Source: Sphingomonas baiyangensis (lineage in GTDB: Bacteria > Pseudomonadota > Alphaproteobacteria > Sphingomonadales > Sphingomonadaceae). Taken from it: a DNA stretch of 64,000 nt. The stretch spans positions 1,664,227 through 1,728,226 of the forward strand of contig NZ_SWKR01000002.1 of the NCBI RefSeq assembly GCF_005144715.1, given 5' to 3'. Shown one piece after another: positions 7,891 to 16,186 of this stretch; the first letter of the stretch is position 1, and every line of letters begins with the position of its first letter. Made by a program: the position numbers and the translations under genes. The notes under the pieces were generated by a model, which had not been told where the DNA came from, made no database searches, and was given only the letters and a program-made list of their open reading frames with translations.

Positions 7891-9552
7891 CTACGCTGCC
7901 AGCAGCCGCTCGGCCTGCGCGCGTGCCTCGGGCGTCACTTCGGCGCCGGAGAGCATCCGCGCGATCTCCTCGCGGCGCTCACCGGCGTCTAGCGCCGCGA
8001 CGCCGGTGCGCGTCACCACCCCATCATGCCGCTTGGCGATGCGGTAATGGCGTGCGCCGCGCGCCGCCACCTGCGGGCTGTGCGTGACGACGAGCACCTG
8101 CTTGGCGCCGGCAAGCCGCGCCAGCCGCTCGCCGATCGCGCTCGCCACCGCGCCGCCGACGCCGCGATCGATCTCGTCGAACACCATCGTCCCCGCCCCG
8201 CCCTCATCGGCGAGCGCGACCTTGAGCGCGAGGATGAAGCGCGAGAGCTCGCCGCCGCTGGCGATCTTGACGAGCGGTGCGAACGGCGCGCCGGGGTTGG
8301 TCGATACCTCGAACTCCACACGGTCGCGCCCGGCTGCACCCCATTGGGCCTCGTCGAGCGGCGCGACGACGGTACGCAGCCGCGCCGCATCGAGCTTGAG
8401 CGGGCTCAGCTCGGCCGCCACCGCCTTGTCGAGCCGGGCAGCCGCAGCACTGCGTGCTGCAGACAGCTCGGCGGCAGCCTCGGCATAGGCACCGGCGGTG
8501 CGTGCCGTCTCAGCCTCAAGCGCGGCGATCCCGGCTTCGCCCCCCGTCAACAGCGCAAGCCGCGACGACAGCTCGTCGGCAAGCGCCGCCAAATCATCGG
8601 GCTGGACGCGATGCTTGCGTGCCAGCGCGCGCAGGTCGAACAACCGCGCTTCGTCGGCCTCGAGCGCGGCAGGATCATAGGCCAGCGCCTCGGCCGCGAC
8701 ATCGACCTGATCCTGCGCGGCGCCCGCCTCGACAATCGCGCGGTCGATCGCGGCCAGCGCTTCGCCGAGTGCCGCGTGATCGTCTGCAACGCGATCGAGG
8801 ATGCGCGCCGCCTGCCGCAATCGCGACAGCGCGCCATCCGATCCGTCGAGCAGTTCGGCTATGCCTGCCATCTCGCCCGCCAGCCGTTCGCCGCGCTGCA
8901 TCGTCGCGCGTCGCTCGGCGAGCACGGCCTCCTCGCCGGGCTCGGGCGCGAACGCCGCGAGTTCGGCCACCGCATGTTCGAGCCACTCACGGTCGCGCTC
9001 GGCATCCTGCTGCTCCGCACGCGCGGCTTCCAGTCGCGCTTGCGCAGCACGCCATGTACGATGCGCATCGGCGACGGCTGTGATGTCCAGCCGGCCGAAC
9101 CCGTCGAGCAGGTCACGATGCCCGCGTGGGTTCAGCAGACCGCGATCGTCATGCTGGCCGTGGATTTCGACCAGATGCGGCGCGAGTTCACGCAGCAGCC
9201 CGGCCGACACCGCCGCGTCGTTGACGAAGGCGCGGCTGCCGCCATCGGCCTTGACGATGCGGCGCAGGATCAGCGGCTCGCCCGTTTCTACCTCGAGCGC
9301 ATTGTCGGCGAGCAGCGCTGCCAGTGCGCCGGCGGAAGCGGGACCGTCGAAACTGGCGGTGACGACGGCCTGCTGCGCGCCATGCCGCACCAGCCCGCTG
9401 TCGCCACGTGCGCCAAGCACCAGCCCTAGCGCGTCGAGCAGGATCGACTTGCCGGCACCCGTCTCGCCGGTCAGCACGCCGAGCCCGGCGGTGAAATCGA
9501 GGTCGAGCGCCTCGATCAGCACCACGTCACGGATCGAGAGCGCCGTCAGCAT
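7891..9552 (-). CDS. recN: DNA repair protein RecN
   Basis: A 553-residue SMC-like ATPase that helps repair double-strand breaks, in the cytosol. Walker A is GETGAGKS (29-36); the ABC signature region SGGELSRF and Walker B VFDEID follow in the last third; the middle is Ala/Glu/Arg-rich coiled coil. Length is typical. I use the ATG at 9552 (MLTALSIRDV), which matches the family N-terminus, rather than a start 30 bases earlier that would run into the bamD stop. It follows bamD by 26 bases, the usual bamD-recN order in alphaproteobacteria. Confidence 0.93.
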   Translation of the reverse strand: MLTALSIRDVVLIEALDLDFTAGLGVLTGETGAGKSILLDALGLVLGARGDSGLVRHGAQQAVVTASFDGPASAGALAALLADNALEVETGEPLILRRIVKADGGSRAFVNDAAVSAGLLRELAPHLVEIHGQHDDRGLLNPRGHRDLLDGFGRLDITAVADAHRTWRAAQARLEAARAEQQDAERDREWLEHAVAELAAFAPEPGEEAVLAERRATMQRGERLAGEMAGIAELLDGSDGALSRLRQAARILDRVADDHAALGEALAAIDRAIVEAGAAQDQVDVAAEALAYDPAALEADEARLFDLRALARKHRVQPDDLAALADELSSRLALLTGGEAGIAALEAETARTAGAYAEAAAELSAARSAAAARLDKAVAAELSPLKLDAARLRTVVAPLDEAQWGAAGRDRVEFEVSTNPGAPFAPLVKIASGGELSRFILALKVALADEGGAGTMVFDEIDRGVGGAVASAIGERLARLAGAKQVLVVTHSPQVAARGARHYRIAKRHDGVVTRTGVAALDAGERREEIARMLSGAEVTPEARAQAERLLAA

Positions 9553-9578
9553 GGCCGCGCCGCGCGCGCCATCGGCGC

Positions 9579-10388
9579 TCAACTGGTCGTGGCTTGCGCG
9601 GTCTGCGCGGGCATCGGCGGGTTCTCGTTCACCAGCTCGTAGGCACGTTCATACCATTCGGTGCCGGGATAGTTGGCGCCGAGTACCGCGGCCGACTTCT
9701 TCGCTTCTTCGCGCAGACCGAGATTGAGATAGGCCTCGACGAGGCGCATCAGCGCTTCGGGCGCATGCGTCGTCGTCTGATATTCCTCGATGACCTTGCG
9801 ATAGCGCATCGATGCCGACAGCCATTGACCGCGCCGGCCGTAGAAGCGGCCGATCTCCATGTCCTTGCCCGCCAGATGGTCGCGCACCAGGTCCATCTTC
9901 AGCCGCGCGTCGGCGGCATAGCGCGTCTCGGGATAGCGCCGCGCAAGTTCGCCCAGCGCGTCCATCGCCTGGCTGGTGATGCGCTGGTCGCGCGTCACGT
10001 CGGTGATCTGCTCGTAATAGCCGAGCGCGATCAGATAATAGGCATAGGGCGCATCGCGATTGCCCGGATGCACCGCGAGGAAGCGCTGCGCCGACTGGAT
10101 TGATTCGGCATAGTCCTTGTTCAGATAATAGCTGAACGAGCCCATCAGCTGCGCGCGGCGCGCCCAGATCGAATAGGGATGCTGGCGCTCGACCTCGTCG
10201 AACAGCGCGGCTGCCTGCTTGTACTGCCCGCGATCGAGCCGTGTCTTGGCCGCGGTGTAGAGCGTGCCGACGTCGCGCGCGACATAGGGGGTATCGACCT
10301 GGGCCGAATTGTTCGCGCAACCGGCAAGGCCGGCGGCGCCGAGCAGCGCCGCGCCGAACGCGAGCGGGCGGGACATGGGGATACGCAT
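9579..10388 (-). CDS. bamD: Outer membrane assembly lipoprotein BamD
   Basis: A 269-residue lipoprotein of the BAM complex that folds beta-barrels into the outer membrane. The signal peptide ends in the lipobox LAGC (about 21-24). TPR-like repeats follow, with the typical HPYSIWARRAQLM and AYYLIALGYYEQI helices. AGAGG sits four bases before the first ATG; a second ATG 12 bases on would give a slightly shorter signal peptide. It is the first gene of the bamD-recN pair on this strand. Confidence 0.93.
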   Translation of the reverse strand: MRIPMSRPLAFGAALLGAAGLAGCANNSAQVDTPYVARDVGTLYTAAKTRLDRGQYKQAAALFDEVERQHPYSIWARRAQLMGSFSYYLNKDYAESIQSAQRFLAVHPGNRDAPYAYYLIALGYYEQITDVTRDQRITSQAMDALGELARRYPETRYAADARLKMDLVRDHLAGKDMEIGRFYGRRGQWLSASMRYRKVIEEYQTTTHAPEALMRLVEAYLNLGLREEAKKSAAVLGANYPGTEWYERAYELVNENPPMPAQTAQATTS

Positions 10389-10509
10389 CGCGCCTCTCTA
10401 CCCGAGCGAACGGGGGGCGAACAATCGCTTTTTGCAGTTGGCCGGGCACGATGCGCGCGATGGCGCGTTTGCGCGGCATCCAACCCTTTTCCCGATGCGG
10501 AGATGCCCC

Positions 10510-11340
10510 TTGCCCGCCACCAAGCTTGCCATGCACCGTGTCGAGAAGCCTTGGGGCCGCCACACGCTGTGGCCCGGCTTTGCCGATCCGACGCCCGATG
10601 GCGAGCCGATCGGCGAGATCTGGTATCAGCAGCCCGGCGACACGACGCCCGATCTGCTGGTCAAATATCTGTTCACCAGCGAGAAGCTGTCGGTGCAGGT
10701 CCACCCCAATGACGAGCAGGCGCAGGCGCGCGGGCTGCCGCGCGGCAAGGACGAATGCTGGCTGATCCTCGATGCCGAACCCGATTCAACGATCGCGCTC
10801 GGCACGCGTGAGCCCGTTGACCGCGAGAAGCTGCGTGCCGCCGCGCTCGACGGATCGATCGTCGATCTGCTCGACTGGAAGCCGGTGAAGGCGGGCGACT
10901 TCTTCTATTCGGGCTCGAACACCATCCACGCCATCGGCGCCGGCATCACGCTGATCGAGGTGCAGCAGAACTCCGAGACGACCTACCGCCTGTTCGATTA
11001 CGGCCGCCCGCGCGAACTGCACCTCGACGACGGCATCGCGGTGAGCGATCCGGTGCCGTACCAGCCTCATCCTCTTCCCGGCCAAGTCGCGCCGGGGCGC
11101 ACGATATTGGTCGAGGGGCCGAAATTCGTGCTCGAACGCTGGCAGGGCGGCGACCGGCATGTCGAGGTGCCCGGCGGCGGCAATGGCTGGCTGGTGCCCG
11201 TGCGAGGATCGGGCGAGGCCGACGGCGTCGGGTGGCAGGCCGGCGACTGCATCGTGATCGACGGCGAAGCGATACTCACCGCGTCCGACGACGCCGATCT
11301 CCTGTTCGCCTATCCGGGAGAAACGCGCGCCGATGTCTGA
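10510..11340 (+). CDS. manA: Class I mannose-6-phosphate isomerase
   Basis: A 276-residue cupin-type metalloenzyme that converts mannose 6-phosphate and fructose 6-phosphate and feeds GDP-mannose synthesis. The zinc-site motif QVHPND is present, and SNTIHAIGAG and IEVQQNSE supply the conserved core. Lengths of 260-280 are usual for this short bacterial branch. I chose TTG at 10510 (LPATKLAMHR) because GGAG lies seven bases before it; ATG at 10495 or 10531 are alternatives. It is transcribed away from bamD with about 120 bases between. Confidence 0.88.
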   Translation: MPATKLAMHRVEKPWGRHTLWPGFADPTPDGEPIGEIWYQQPGDTTPDLLVKYLFTSEKLSVQVHPNDEQAQARGLPRGKDECWLILDAEPDSTIALGTREPVDREKLRAAALDGSIVDLLDWKPVKAGDFFYSGSNTIHAIGAGITLIEVQQNSETTYRLFDYGRPRELHLDDGIAVSDPVPYQPHPLPGQVAPGRTILVEGPKFVLERWQGGDRHVEVPGGGNGWLVPVRGSGEADGVGWQAGDCIVIDGEAILTASDDADLLFAYPGETRADV

Positions 11341-11368
11341 CACTGCCATGAACGTGAAGTAGTTTGCA

Positions 11369-11399
11369 GTTCACGCAACCGCGTGCCCGCATCGTCGTT
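11369..11399 (+). promoter_or_regulatory. GTTCAYGCAACC-N15-CGTT promoter element
   Basis: GTTCACGCAACC, 15 bases, then CGTT. It is close to the EcfG form (GCAACC in place of GGAACC) and shares six extra upstream bases with the elements at 17562 and 27236. It ends 33 bases before the ATG of the glycine-zipper gene. CGTGAA/TTCACG also form a small inverted repeat overlapping its left end. Confidence 0.5.
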
Positions 11400-11432
11400 C
11401 TGTCCGGGTCCTCAACGACGAAGGATTTGGTG

Positions 11433-11996
11433 ATGCGTACTACCGTTCTTGCAGCACTTGCCGCTGCCGTTGCGCTGCCCGCCGTACCGGCCATGGCGCA
11501 GACGCCGGGTCAGGCGAACCGCGAATATAATCGCGAGGTCCGCGAAGCCCAGCGCGAGTACGACCGCGACCTGCGTCGCGCCGATTCGCGCCGCGACGTG
11601 CGCGAGGCGCGCCGCGAATATCGCGAGGATGTGCGCGACGCGCGGCAGGACCGCCGCGAGGATCTGCGCGATTGGCGCCGCTATCGCGATTACGACTATA
11701 ACCGCCTGCCGCCGGGCCAGCAGCGTTATTATGCCGATAATTTCTATCGCGACGGCCGCTATTATCAGCCGCGCCGGCTGGGCCGCAACGATCGCATCTA
11801 TGTCGGTCAGAACGGGCGCTATTACTGCCGCCGCAACGACGGGACGACGGGCCTCATCATCGGCGGGCTTGCCGGCGGCGTGCTGGGCAACGTGCTGGCG
11901 CCGGGCGGATCGGGCCTGATCGGCACGCTGATCGGCGCGGGCGGTGGCGGCCTGCTCGGCCGGTCGATCGATCGCGGCCAGGTACAGTGCCGCTGA
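11433..11996 (+). CDS. Exported Arg/Asp-rich glycine-zipper protein
   Basis: A 187-residue exported protein. A signal peptide (residues 1-22, ending PAMAQ) is followed by about 70 residues of dense Arg/Asp/Glu/Tyr sequence, an RcnB-like middle part, then YYCRRNDGTTG and a glycine-zipper stretch (IIGGLAGGVLGNVL, IGTLIGAGGGGLLG) ending in a short Cys-Arg tail. Glycine zippers of this 17-kDa-antigen type insert in or lie against envelope membranes. The C-terminal block is clearly related to the product of the gene at 17629. AAGGA lies before the ATG. Function unknown; the shared promoter element suggests envelope stress. Confidence 0.8.
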   Translation: MRTTVLAALAAAVALPAVPAMAQTPGQANREYNREVREAQREYDRDLRRADSRRDVREARREYREDVRDARQDRREDLRDWRRYRDYDYNRLPPGQQRYYADNFYRDGRYYQPRRLGRNDRIYVGQNGRYYCRRNDGTTGLIIGGLAGGVLGNVLAPGGSGLIGTLIGAGGGGLLGRSIDRGQVQCR

Positions 11997-12021
11997 TCTG
12001 ACGGCTTGATGCCAACCCAAG

Positions 12022-12051
12022 CGGCCCGGCGAGCGATCGCCGGGCCGTTTT
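12022..12051. terminator. Intrinsic terminator
   Basis: CGGCCCGGCG/CGCCGGGCCG form a perfect 10-bp stem around AGCGAT, followed by TTTT on the plus strand. It ends the glycine-zipper transcript and probably also the convergent small membrane gene six bases away. Confidence 0.9.
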
Positions 12052-12056
12052 GCGTA

Positions 12057-12275
12057 TCAGAAGATGCCGCCGCCCAGGAACAGGCGGAAGCCCGCGAACA
12101 CCATCAGGATGAGGTTGAAGTTGCGCCCGCTAGTGCGGTCGGACAGTGCGCCGAGCCCCGCGCCCAAGAGCAGGAACAGCAGCACGATCCACAACGACCA
12201 GCCCAGAAGCGGGATGGTGCCGATAATGAGGAAGGGGATGGTCGAAAGACCGACAAGGATCGACAGGATGTTCAT
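12057..12275 (-). CDS. Small two-helix membrane protein
   Basis: A 72-residue, very hydrophobic protein with two or three membrane segments (about 4-24, 27-47 and 55-70) joined by a short polar loop, SDRTSGRN. I do not recognise the family. The ATG is preceded by GGAGAAGCC. It stands alone between a terminator and the broken SOUL gene. Confidence 0.65.
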   Translation of the reverse strand: MNILSILVGLSTIPFLIIGTIPLLGWSLWIVLLFLLLGAGLGALSDRTSGRNFNLILMVFAGFRLFLGGGIF

Positions 12276-12313
12276 GGCTTCTCCGTGCTAGCAATGTAAT
12301 ACACCGCCTGTCG

Positions 12314-12901
12314 TCACGCAAGCGGGAGCCAAAGCTCGTTGCGGCGTAGCGGTGCGGGTATGAACGGGGCGTCGTAATAGGCATGTTCGGCAGCGCCCGC
12401 CGCGCGGTGCCCGTTGGCGTCGAGCCAGCCTCGCAGCTCGGCTTCGCGTGCCGCGAGCATCGCATCGTCGGGCGCGCCCGGAAACCGGATCGCCGCGATC
12501 CGCCGCGCCGGCAGCGTCTCGATCGCGATGCCGTGCTCGGGTGCGGGCAGCGTCTAGGCGCTTTCGCCACGCGGTATGAAGAAGCGCGTGCGCCACCCCG
12601 CCTCGCCCGCACCGTCGGACAGCACCGGCGCGGTCATCGCGATCCGCTCGCCCATGCGCGACCGTGCGAAGATATAGTCGGCCAGCCGCTCGAACCCCTT
12701 CGACAGCGCGGTCTGGCGCAGTCCCGACTGCACCGTCTGCGCCACCAGCGCGGCGGGATAGTCGCGCACCTCGACCGCGCCGTCGCGCTGGATGAGCGTG
12801 TGGCGCGGCTGCTCGCTGCGATTGAACCACCAGGCGGCGACGCCCGCCGCCGCCACTGCCGCCACGGCGCCACCGCCGATCCACCGCGCCCGCTTGTCCA
12901 T
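12314..12901 (-). pseudogene. SOUL-family haem-binding protein with in-frame amber codon
   Basis: A SOUL/HBP-type gene. The first 115 codons encode a membrane anchor (about 8-26), then HTLIQRDGAVEVRDYP and GERIAMTAPV, both hallmarks of the family. A TAG at 12554-12556 stops it. The same frame stays open for a further 79 codons to a TGA at 12314, and those codons read as the family's C-terminal half (TLPARRIAAIRFPG, HAYYDAPF, and the ending LRRNELWLPLA). Full length would be 195 codons, normal for the family. One base change (for example TGG to TAG) explains the break. It has an exact EcfG-type promoter. Alternatives are a sequencing error or a recent null allele; the 115-residue product alone would lack half the fold. 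Confidence 0.85.
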
Positions 12902-12928
12902 CTGCCGCTCCCGTCGTTGCGCAATCCG

Positions 12929-12953
12929 AACGAGAGCCGCGCAACGCGGTTCC
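12929..12953 (-). promoter_or_regulatory. EcfG-type (general stress) promoter, exact match
   Basis: On the minus strand GGAACC is followed after exactly 15 bases by CGTT, ending 27 bases before the SOUL start codon. Spacing and both half-sites fit the alphaproteobacterial EcfG consensus. Confidence 0.6.
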
Positions 12954-13028
12954 GCCCGGAAGGCCCGCGTTGACGGACAATTTACCGTGATGCGCCAAGC
13001 AGCTTCGTCAAACAGGAGCTTGTTCCCG

Positions 13029-13760
13029 ATGGCCTCCGCCCCCCGCCCGCGCTATCTGCTGGCAATATCGTTGCTGCTTGCCGGCTGCGCCGACCAGCCC
13101 GTGGCAGACGAGCTTGCCGGCCTCGACGCCGCGCTCATCGCCGGTGCCGACGCGAATGCCGCCGATCCCGCCGCGATGGCGGCACTCAACGACCCGATCA
13201 TGGTCGATCCCTATCTGTCGACGCGGTCGAACGCCGATGCGCTGCGTCCGCCGACACTGCCCTATACCGGCGCGGTGCCGCATCCCGGCATCGCGGGCAT
13301 CGAGGGCGATCTCGAAAGCGCCGGTCCGCCGGCGGCGATCGAGCAGGCCGGCGCGGCCCGCCCCGACGCGATCACCTTTGCCGCGCTTGCCGGCGCGCTG
13401 CCCGGCGGCGCCGGCCCGTGCGCGGCGCGGCTCGCCTATTCGGCCGCCTATGCCAATCGCCTGCCCGCTGGGCTTGCCCTCCCCGCCCCCGCACGCGTCA
13501 TCGAGGCGGCGGGCGTCGATGACGCCGGCTGCGCGCTGCGTGCCGTTGGCTTCTACATCGCGCAGCCCGCCGATCGCGTGGCGGGCTGGTATGCCGCTCG
13601 GACCAAGGGTGCGGGCTACACCGTCGAGCACCGCCGCGACGGTGATACGCAGGTGCTGAACGGTGCGCGCGCGCGCGACGATGCGGCCTATGCGCTGTTC
13701 CTCACGCCGCGCGCCGATGGCGGCACCGACGTCGAGATGGTGGCGCGAAACGGCGCCTGA
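13029..13760 (+). CDS. Putative lipoprotein, unknown function
   Basis: A 243-residue protein with a lipoprotein signal peptide (lipobox LAGC, about 17-20). It is Ala-rich and acidic in the first half. The second half (about 140-235) contains CAARLAYSAAYANRLP and GCALRAVGFYIAQPADRVAGW, suggesting a compact globular domain with two or more cysteines. I do not recognise the family. AGGAG lies ten bases before the chosen ATG; an in-frame ATG at 12990 lacks this. It is probably anchored in a periplasmic leaflet. Confidence 0.75.
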   Translation: MASAPRPRYLLAISLLLAGCADQPVADELAGLDAALIAGADANAADPAAMAALNDPIMVDPYLSTRSNADALRPPTLPYTGAVPHPGIAGIEGDLESAGPPAAIEQAGAARPDAITFAALAGALPGGAGPCAARLAYSAAYANRLPAGLALPAPARVIEAAGVDDAGCALRAVGFYIAQPADRVAGWYAARTKGAGYTVEHRRDGDTQVLNGARARDDAAYALFLTPRADGGTDVEMVARNGA

Positions 13761-13806
13761 CGCGGCGACGGTTTCCAAGGCCGCGCATCCGCGCTAGGCG
13801 CGGGCA

Positions 13807-14181
13807 ATGTCCTTCCTGTTCGTCATGGCGGGCGGCGCGATCGGCGCCGCGGCGCGATACGCCGTCAACCTCGCGGCGCTCGCCTGGTTCGGCGCGGGCT
13901 ATCCCTGGGCGACGTTGCTCGTCAACGTCGCCGGCGGGCTGGCGATGGGCGTGCTCGCGGGGCTGCTAGCGTGCGTGGGCGCCGGCGGCGAGACGCTGCG
14001 ACTCTTCATCGGCGTCGGCGTGCTTGGCGGATTCACGACCTTCTCGGCCTTTTCGCTCGAACTCGTGACGCTGGCCGAGCGCGGCTTGTGGATCGCGGCG
14101 GCGGGCTATGCGCTGGCATCGGTACTCGGTGCCGCGCTCGCGCTCGCGGCGGGTCTCGCGCTTGCCCGGAGTGTCGCATGA
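13807..14181 (+). CDS. crcB: Fluoride channel FluC/CrcB
   Basis: A 124-residue inner membrane protein with four hydrophobic segments. GGAIGAAARY near the N-terminus and GGFTTFSAFSLE (about 75-86, with the Phe and Thr/Ser track residues) are diagnostic of the dual-topology fluoride exporter. Length is normal. I see no fluoride riboswitch in the short gap upstream. Its stop overlaps the rluC start as ATGA, so it leads a translationally coupled run of five genes. Confidence 0.95.
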   Translation: MSFLFVMAGGAIGAAARYAVNLAALAWFGAGYPWATLLVNVAGGLAMGVLAGLLACVGAGGETLRLFIGVGVLGGFTTFSAFSLELVTLAERGLWIAAAGYALASVLGAALALAAGLALARSVA

Positions 14182-15296
14182 CGGCGCCCAAGCCCGCCGG
14201 CCGCGATCCCGCAGGGGACGTCCGCCAGTTCACCGTCGATGCCGAGGATGACGGCATCCGGCTCGACCGCTGGTGCAAGCGCCATCTGCCCGATACCAGC
14301 TTCAACATCGTCTCGCGCTGGGCGCGGACCGGGCAGATGCGCGTCGACGGCAAGCGCGCGCTGCCGGGCGATCGCGTCGAGGCCGGGCAGCAGATCCGCG
14401 TACCGCCCGCCGACTCGGCGCTCCCGGCCTCGACGCGCCCGCGCGCCGAGCGTGCGCCGCTCAGCGATGCGCAGATCGCCTATGCGCAGGCGATGGTCAT
14501 CCATCGCGATGCGCAGGCGATCGTCCTCAACAAGCCGCCCGGTCTCGCCACGCAGGGTGGTACGGCCACCAGGGAGCATGTCGACGGGCTGCTCGATGCG
14601 CTGTCGTTCGATCGCGACGACCGGCCCAAGCTCGTCCACCGGCTCGACAAGGATACGTCGGGCGCGCTGCTCATCGCGCGCAGCCCGCGCGCGGCGGCGT
14701 TCTTCTCGCGGCATTTCTCGGGCCGCTCGGCGCGCAAGGTCTATTGGGCGCTGGTGGTTGGCGTGCCCGACATCGCCGACGGGCTCATCGACCTGCCACT
14801 TGCCAAGCAGCCCGGATCGGGCGGCGAGAAGATGCATGTCGACGAGGAGAAGGGACAGCCCGCGCGCAGCCGCTACCGTGTGATCGAACGCGCGGGCAAC
14901 CGCGCCGCCTGGGTCGAGCTGCAACCGCAGACGGGCCGCACGCATCAGCTGCGCGTGCACATGGCCGCGATCGGCCACCCGATCGTCGGCGACGGCAAAT
15001 ATGGCGGGCAGGAAGCGTTCCTGACCGGCGGCATCAGCCGCAAGATGCACCTGCACGCGCGCCGCATCCGCATCGACCATCCCGATGGCGGCAAGCTCGA
15101 CGTGACGGCCGAACTGCCGGCGCACATCGCCGAATCGATCGAGATGCTGGGGTTCGACATCGCCAAGGGCGACATGCCGTTCGATGCAGGCCCGCCGCCC
15201 GCCACGCGCGAGCAGAAGAAGGCCAAGGCGCGCGCACACGCCAAACAGTTCCGCAAGGAGCGGCGCGGCGAACGGCGCGGACGCGGCGAGAAATGA
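14178..15296 (+). CDS. rluC: 23S rRNA pseudouridine synthase, RluC/RluD type
   Basis: A 372-residue RluA-family enzyme that isomerises uridines in 23S rRNA. An S4-like RNA-binding domain (about 18-80) precedes the catalytic domain with HRLDKDTSGALLIA, whose Asp is the nucleophile. LQPQTGRTHQLRVHMA and HPIVGDGKYG are also conserved. The C-terminal 30 residues are Lys/Arg-rich, possibly for rRNA contact. RluC is the best fit by length and S4 domain, but RluD cannot be excluded. Overlaps both neighbours by four bases. Confidence 0.88.
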   Translation: MTAPKPAGRDPAGDVRQFTVDAEDDGIRLDRWCKRHLPDTSFNIVSRWARTGQMRVDGKRALPGDRVEAGQQIRVPPADSALPASTRPRAERAPLSDAQIAYAQAMVIHRDAQAIVLNKPPGLATQGGTATREHVDGLLDALSFDRDDRPKLVHRLDKDTSGALLIARSPRAAAFFSRHFSGRSARKVYWALVVGVPDIADGLIDLPLAKQPGSGGEKMHVDEEKGQPARSRYRVIERAGNRAAWVELQPQTGRTHQLRVHMAAIGHPIVGDGKYGGQEAFLTGGISRKMHLHARRIRIDHPDGGKLDVTAELPAHIAESIEMLGFDIAKGDMPFDAGPPPATREQKKAKARAHAKQFRKERRGERRGRGEK

Positions 15297-15955
15297 CGAC
15301 GCGGCTGGCGGTGTTCGACTGCGACGGCACGCTGGTCGACAGCCAGGCCAATATCTGCCTTGCGATGGAGCATTGCTTCGATGCGCATCGCCTGCCCCCG
15401 CCCGATCGCCATGCGATCCGCCGGATCGTGGGCTTGAGCCTCGTCGAGGCGGTCGCGCGGCTGCATCCGCTGGGCGAGGCGCGGCAGCACGAGGCGATGG
15501 CGCAGGACTACAAGCTCGCCTTCCAGAAGCTGCGCGGCAATGGCGGGCTGGCCGACGAGCCGCTGTTCGATGGCATCGTCGACGTGCTCGACGCATTCGA
15601 GGATGCCGGCTGGCAGCTCGGCGTGGCGACGGGCAAGTCCGATCGCGGCCTGGCGATGATCCTCGCGCATCACCGCATCGATCGCCGCTTCGTGACGTTG
15701 CAGACCGCCGACCGCCACCCTTCCAAGCCGCATCCCGCGATGCTCGAAGCCGCGATCGCCAAGGGGGGCGCCAAGCCCGCGACGACGCTGATGATCGGCG
15801 ACACGAGCTTCGACATGGCGATGGGCGTCGCGGCGGGTGCGCGGCCGATCGGCGTCGGCTGGGGCTATCATCCGCCGGCCGAACTGCATGCCGCCGGCGC
15901 CGCGAGCGTCGCGATGGACGCGCGCGAACTGGCGCGCCACGCCGCACTGGTGTAG
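15293..15955 (+). CDS. HAD-IA family phosphatase
   Basis: A 220-residue haloacid dehalogenase-type hydrolase, close to phosphoglycolate phosphatases. Motif I is FDCDGTLVDS (7-16; both Asp present), motif II lies in GVATGKSDRG, motif III is the Lys in SKPHPAM, and motif IV is MIGDTSFDM. The alpha-helical cap is inserted after motif I. Its physiological substrate is unknown. The ATG lies inside the rluC stop (ATGA), so it is made together with the pseudouridine synthase. Confidence 0.88.
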   Translation: MTTRLAVFDCDGTLVDSQANICLAMEHCFDAHRLPPPDRHAIRRIVGLSLVEAVARLHPLGEARQHEAMAQDYKLAFQKLRGNGGLADEPLFDGIVDVLDAFEDAGWQLGVATGKSDRGLAMILAHHRIDRRFVTLQTADRHPSKPHPAMLEAAIAKGGAKPATTLMIGDTSFDMAMGVAAGARPIGVGWGYHPPAELHAAGAASVAMDARELARHAALV

Positions 15956-15964
15956 CGCTCAGGC

Positions 15965-16186
15965 ATGACACCGCCGCGCGACCCGGCCATGGCCCGCTAT
16001 TTCCTGATCGTCGCCGCGCGGATGCTGCCCGTGGCGGGCGCGCTGTTCGGGCTGGTGATCCTGGGCCGCGCGGTCGCGCTCGCCGATCGCATCCTCGGCG
16101 TCGCGATCGTCGTGGCGGCGCTGGCGGTGATGGCGACACTGCCGCGCGCGCTGGCGCGCCGCTGGCGTACGCCCCCGGCACCATGA
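15965..16186 (+). CDS. Small membrane protein in the fluC-ATP12 operon
   Basis: A 73-residue protein with two membrane segments (about 12-34 and 41-60) and a basic C-terminus (ALARRWRT). I do not recognise a named family. It starts ten bases after the phosphatase and overlaps the ATP12 start by four bases, which places it firmly in the operon and supports it being real despite its size. Confidence 0.7.
   Translation: MTPPRDPAMARYFLIVAARMLPVAGALFGLVILGRAVALADRILGVAIVVAALAVMATLPRALARRWRTPPAP

Noticed and set aside
12130..12612. A separate 160-codon gene downstream of the SOUL stop
   Set aside because: It is out of frame with the SOUL continuation, which matches the family; this frame is noise.
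13761..13806. Fluoride riboswitch before crcB
   Set aside because: The gap is only 46 bases and lacks the pseudoknot-forming elements.
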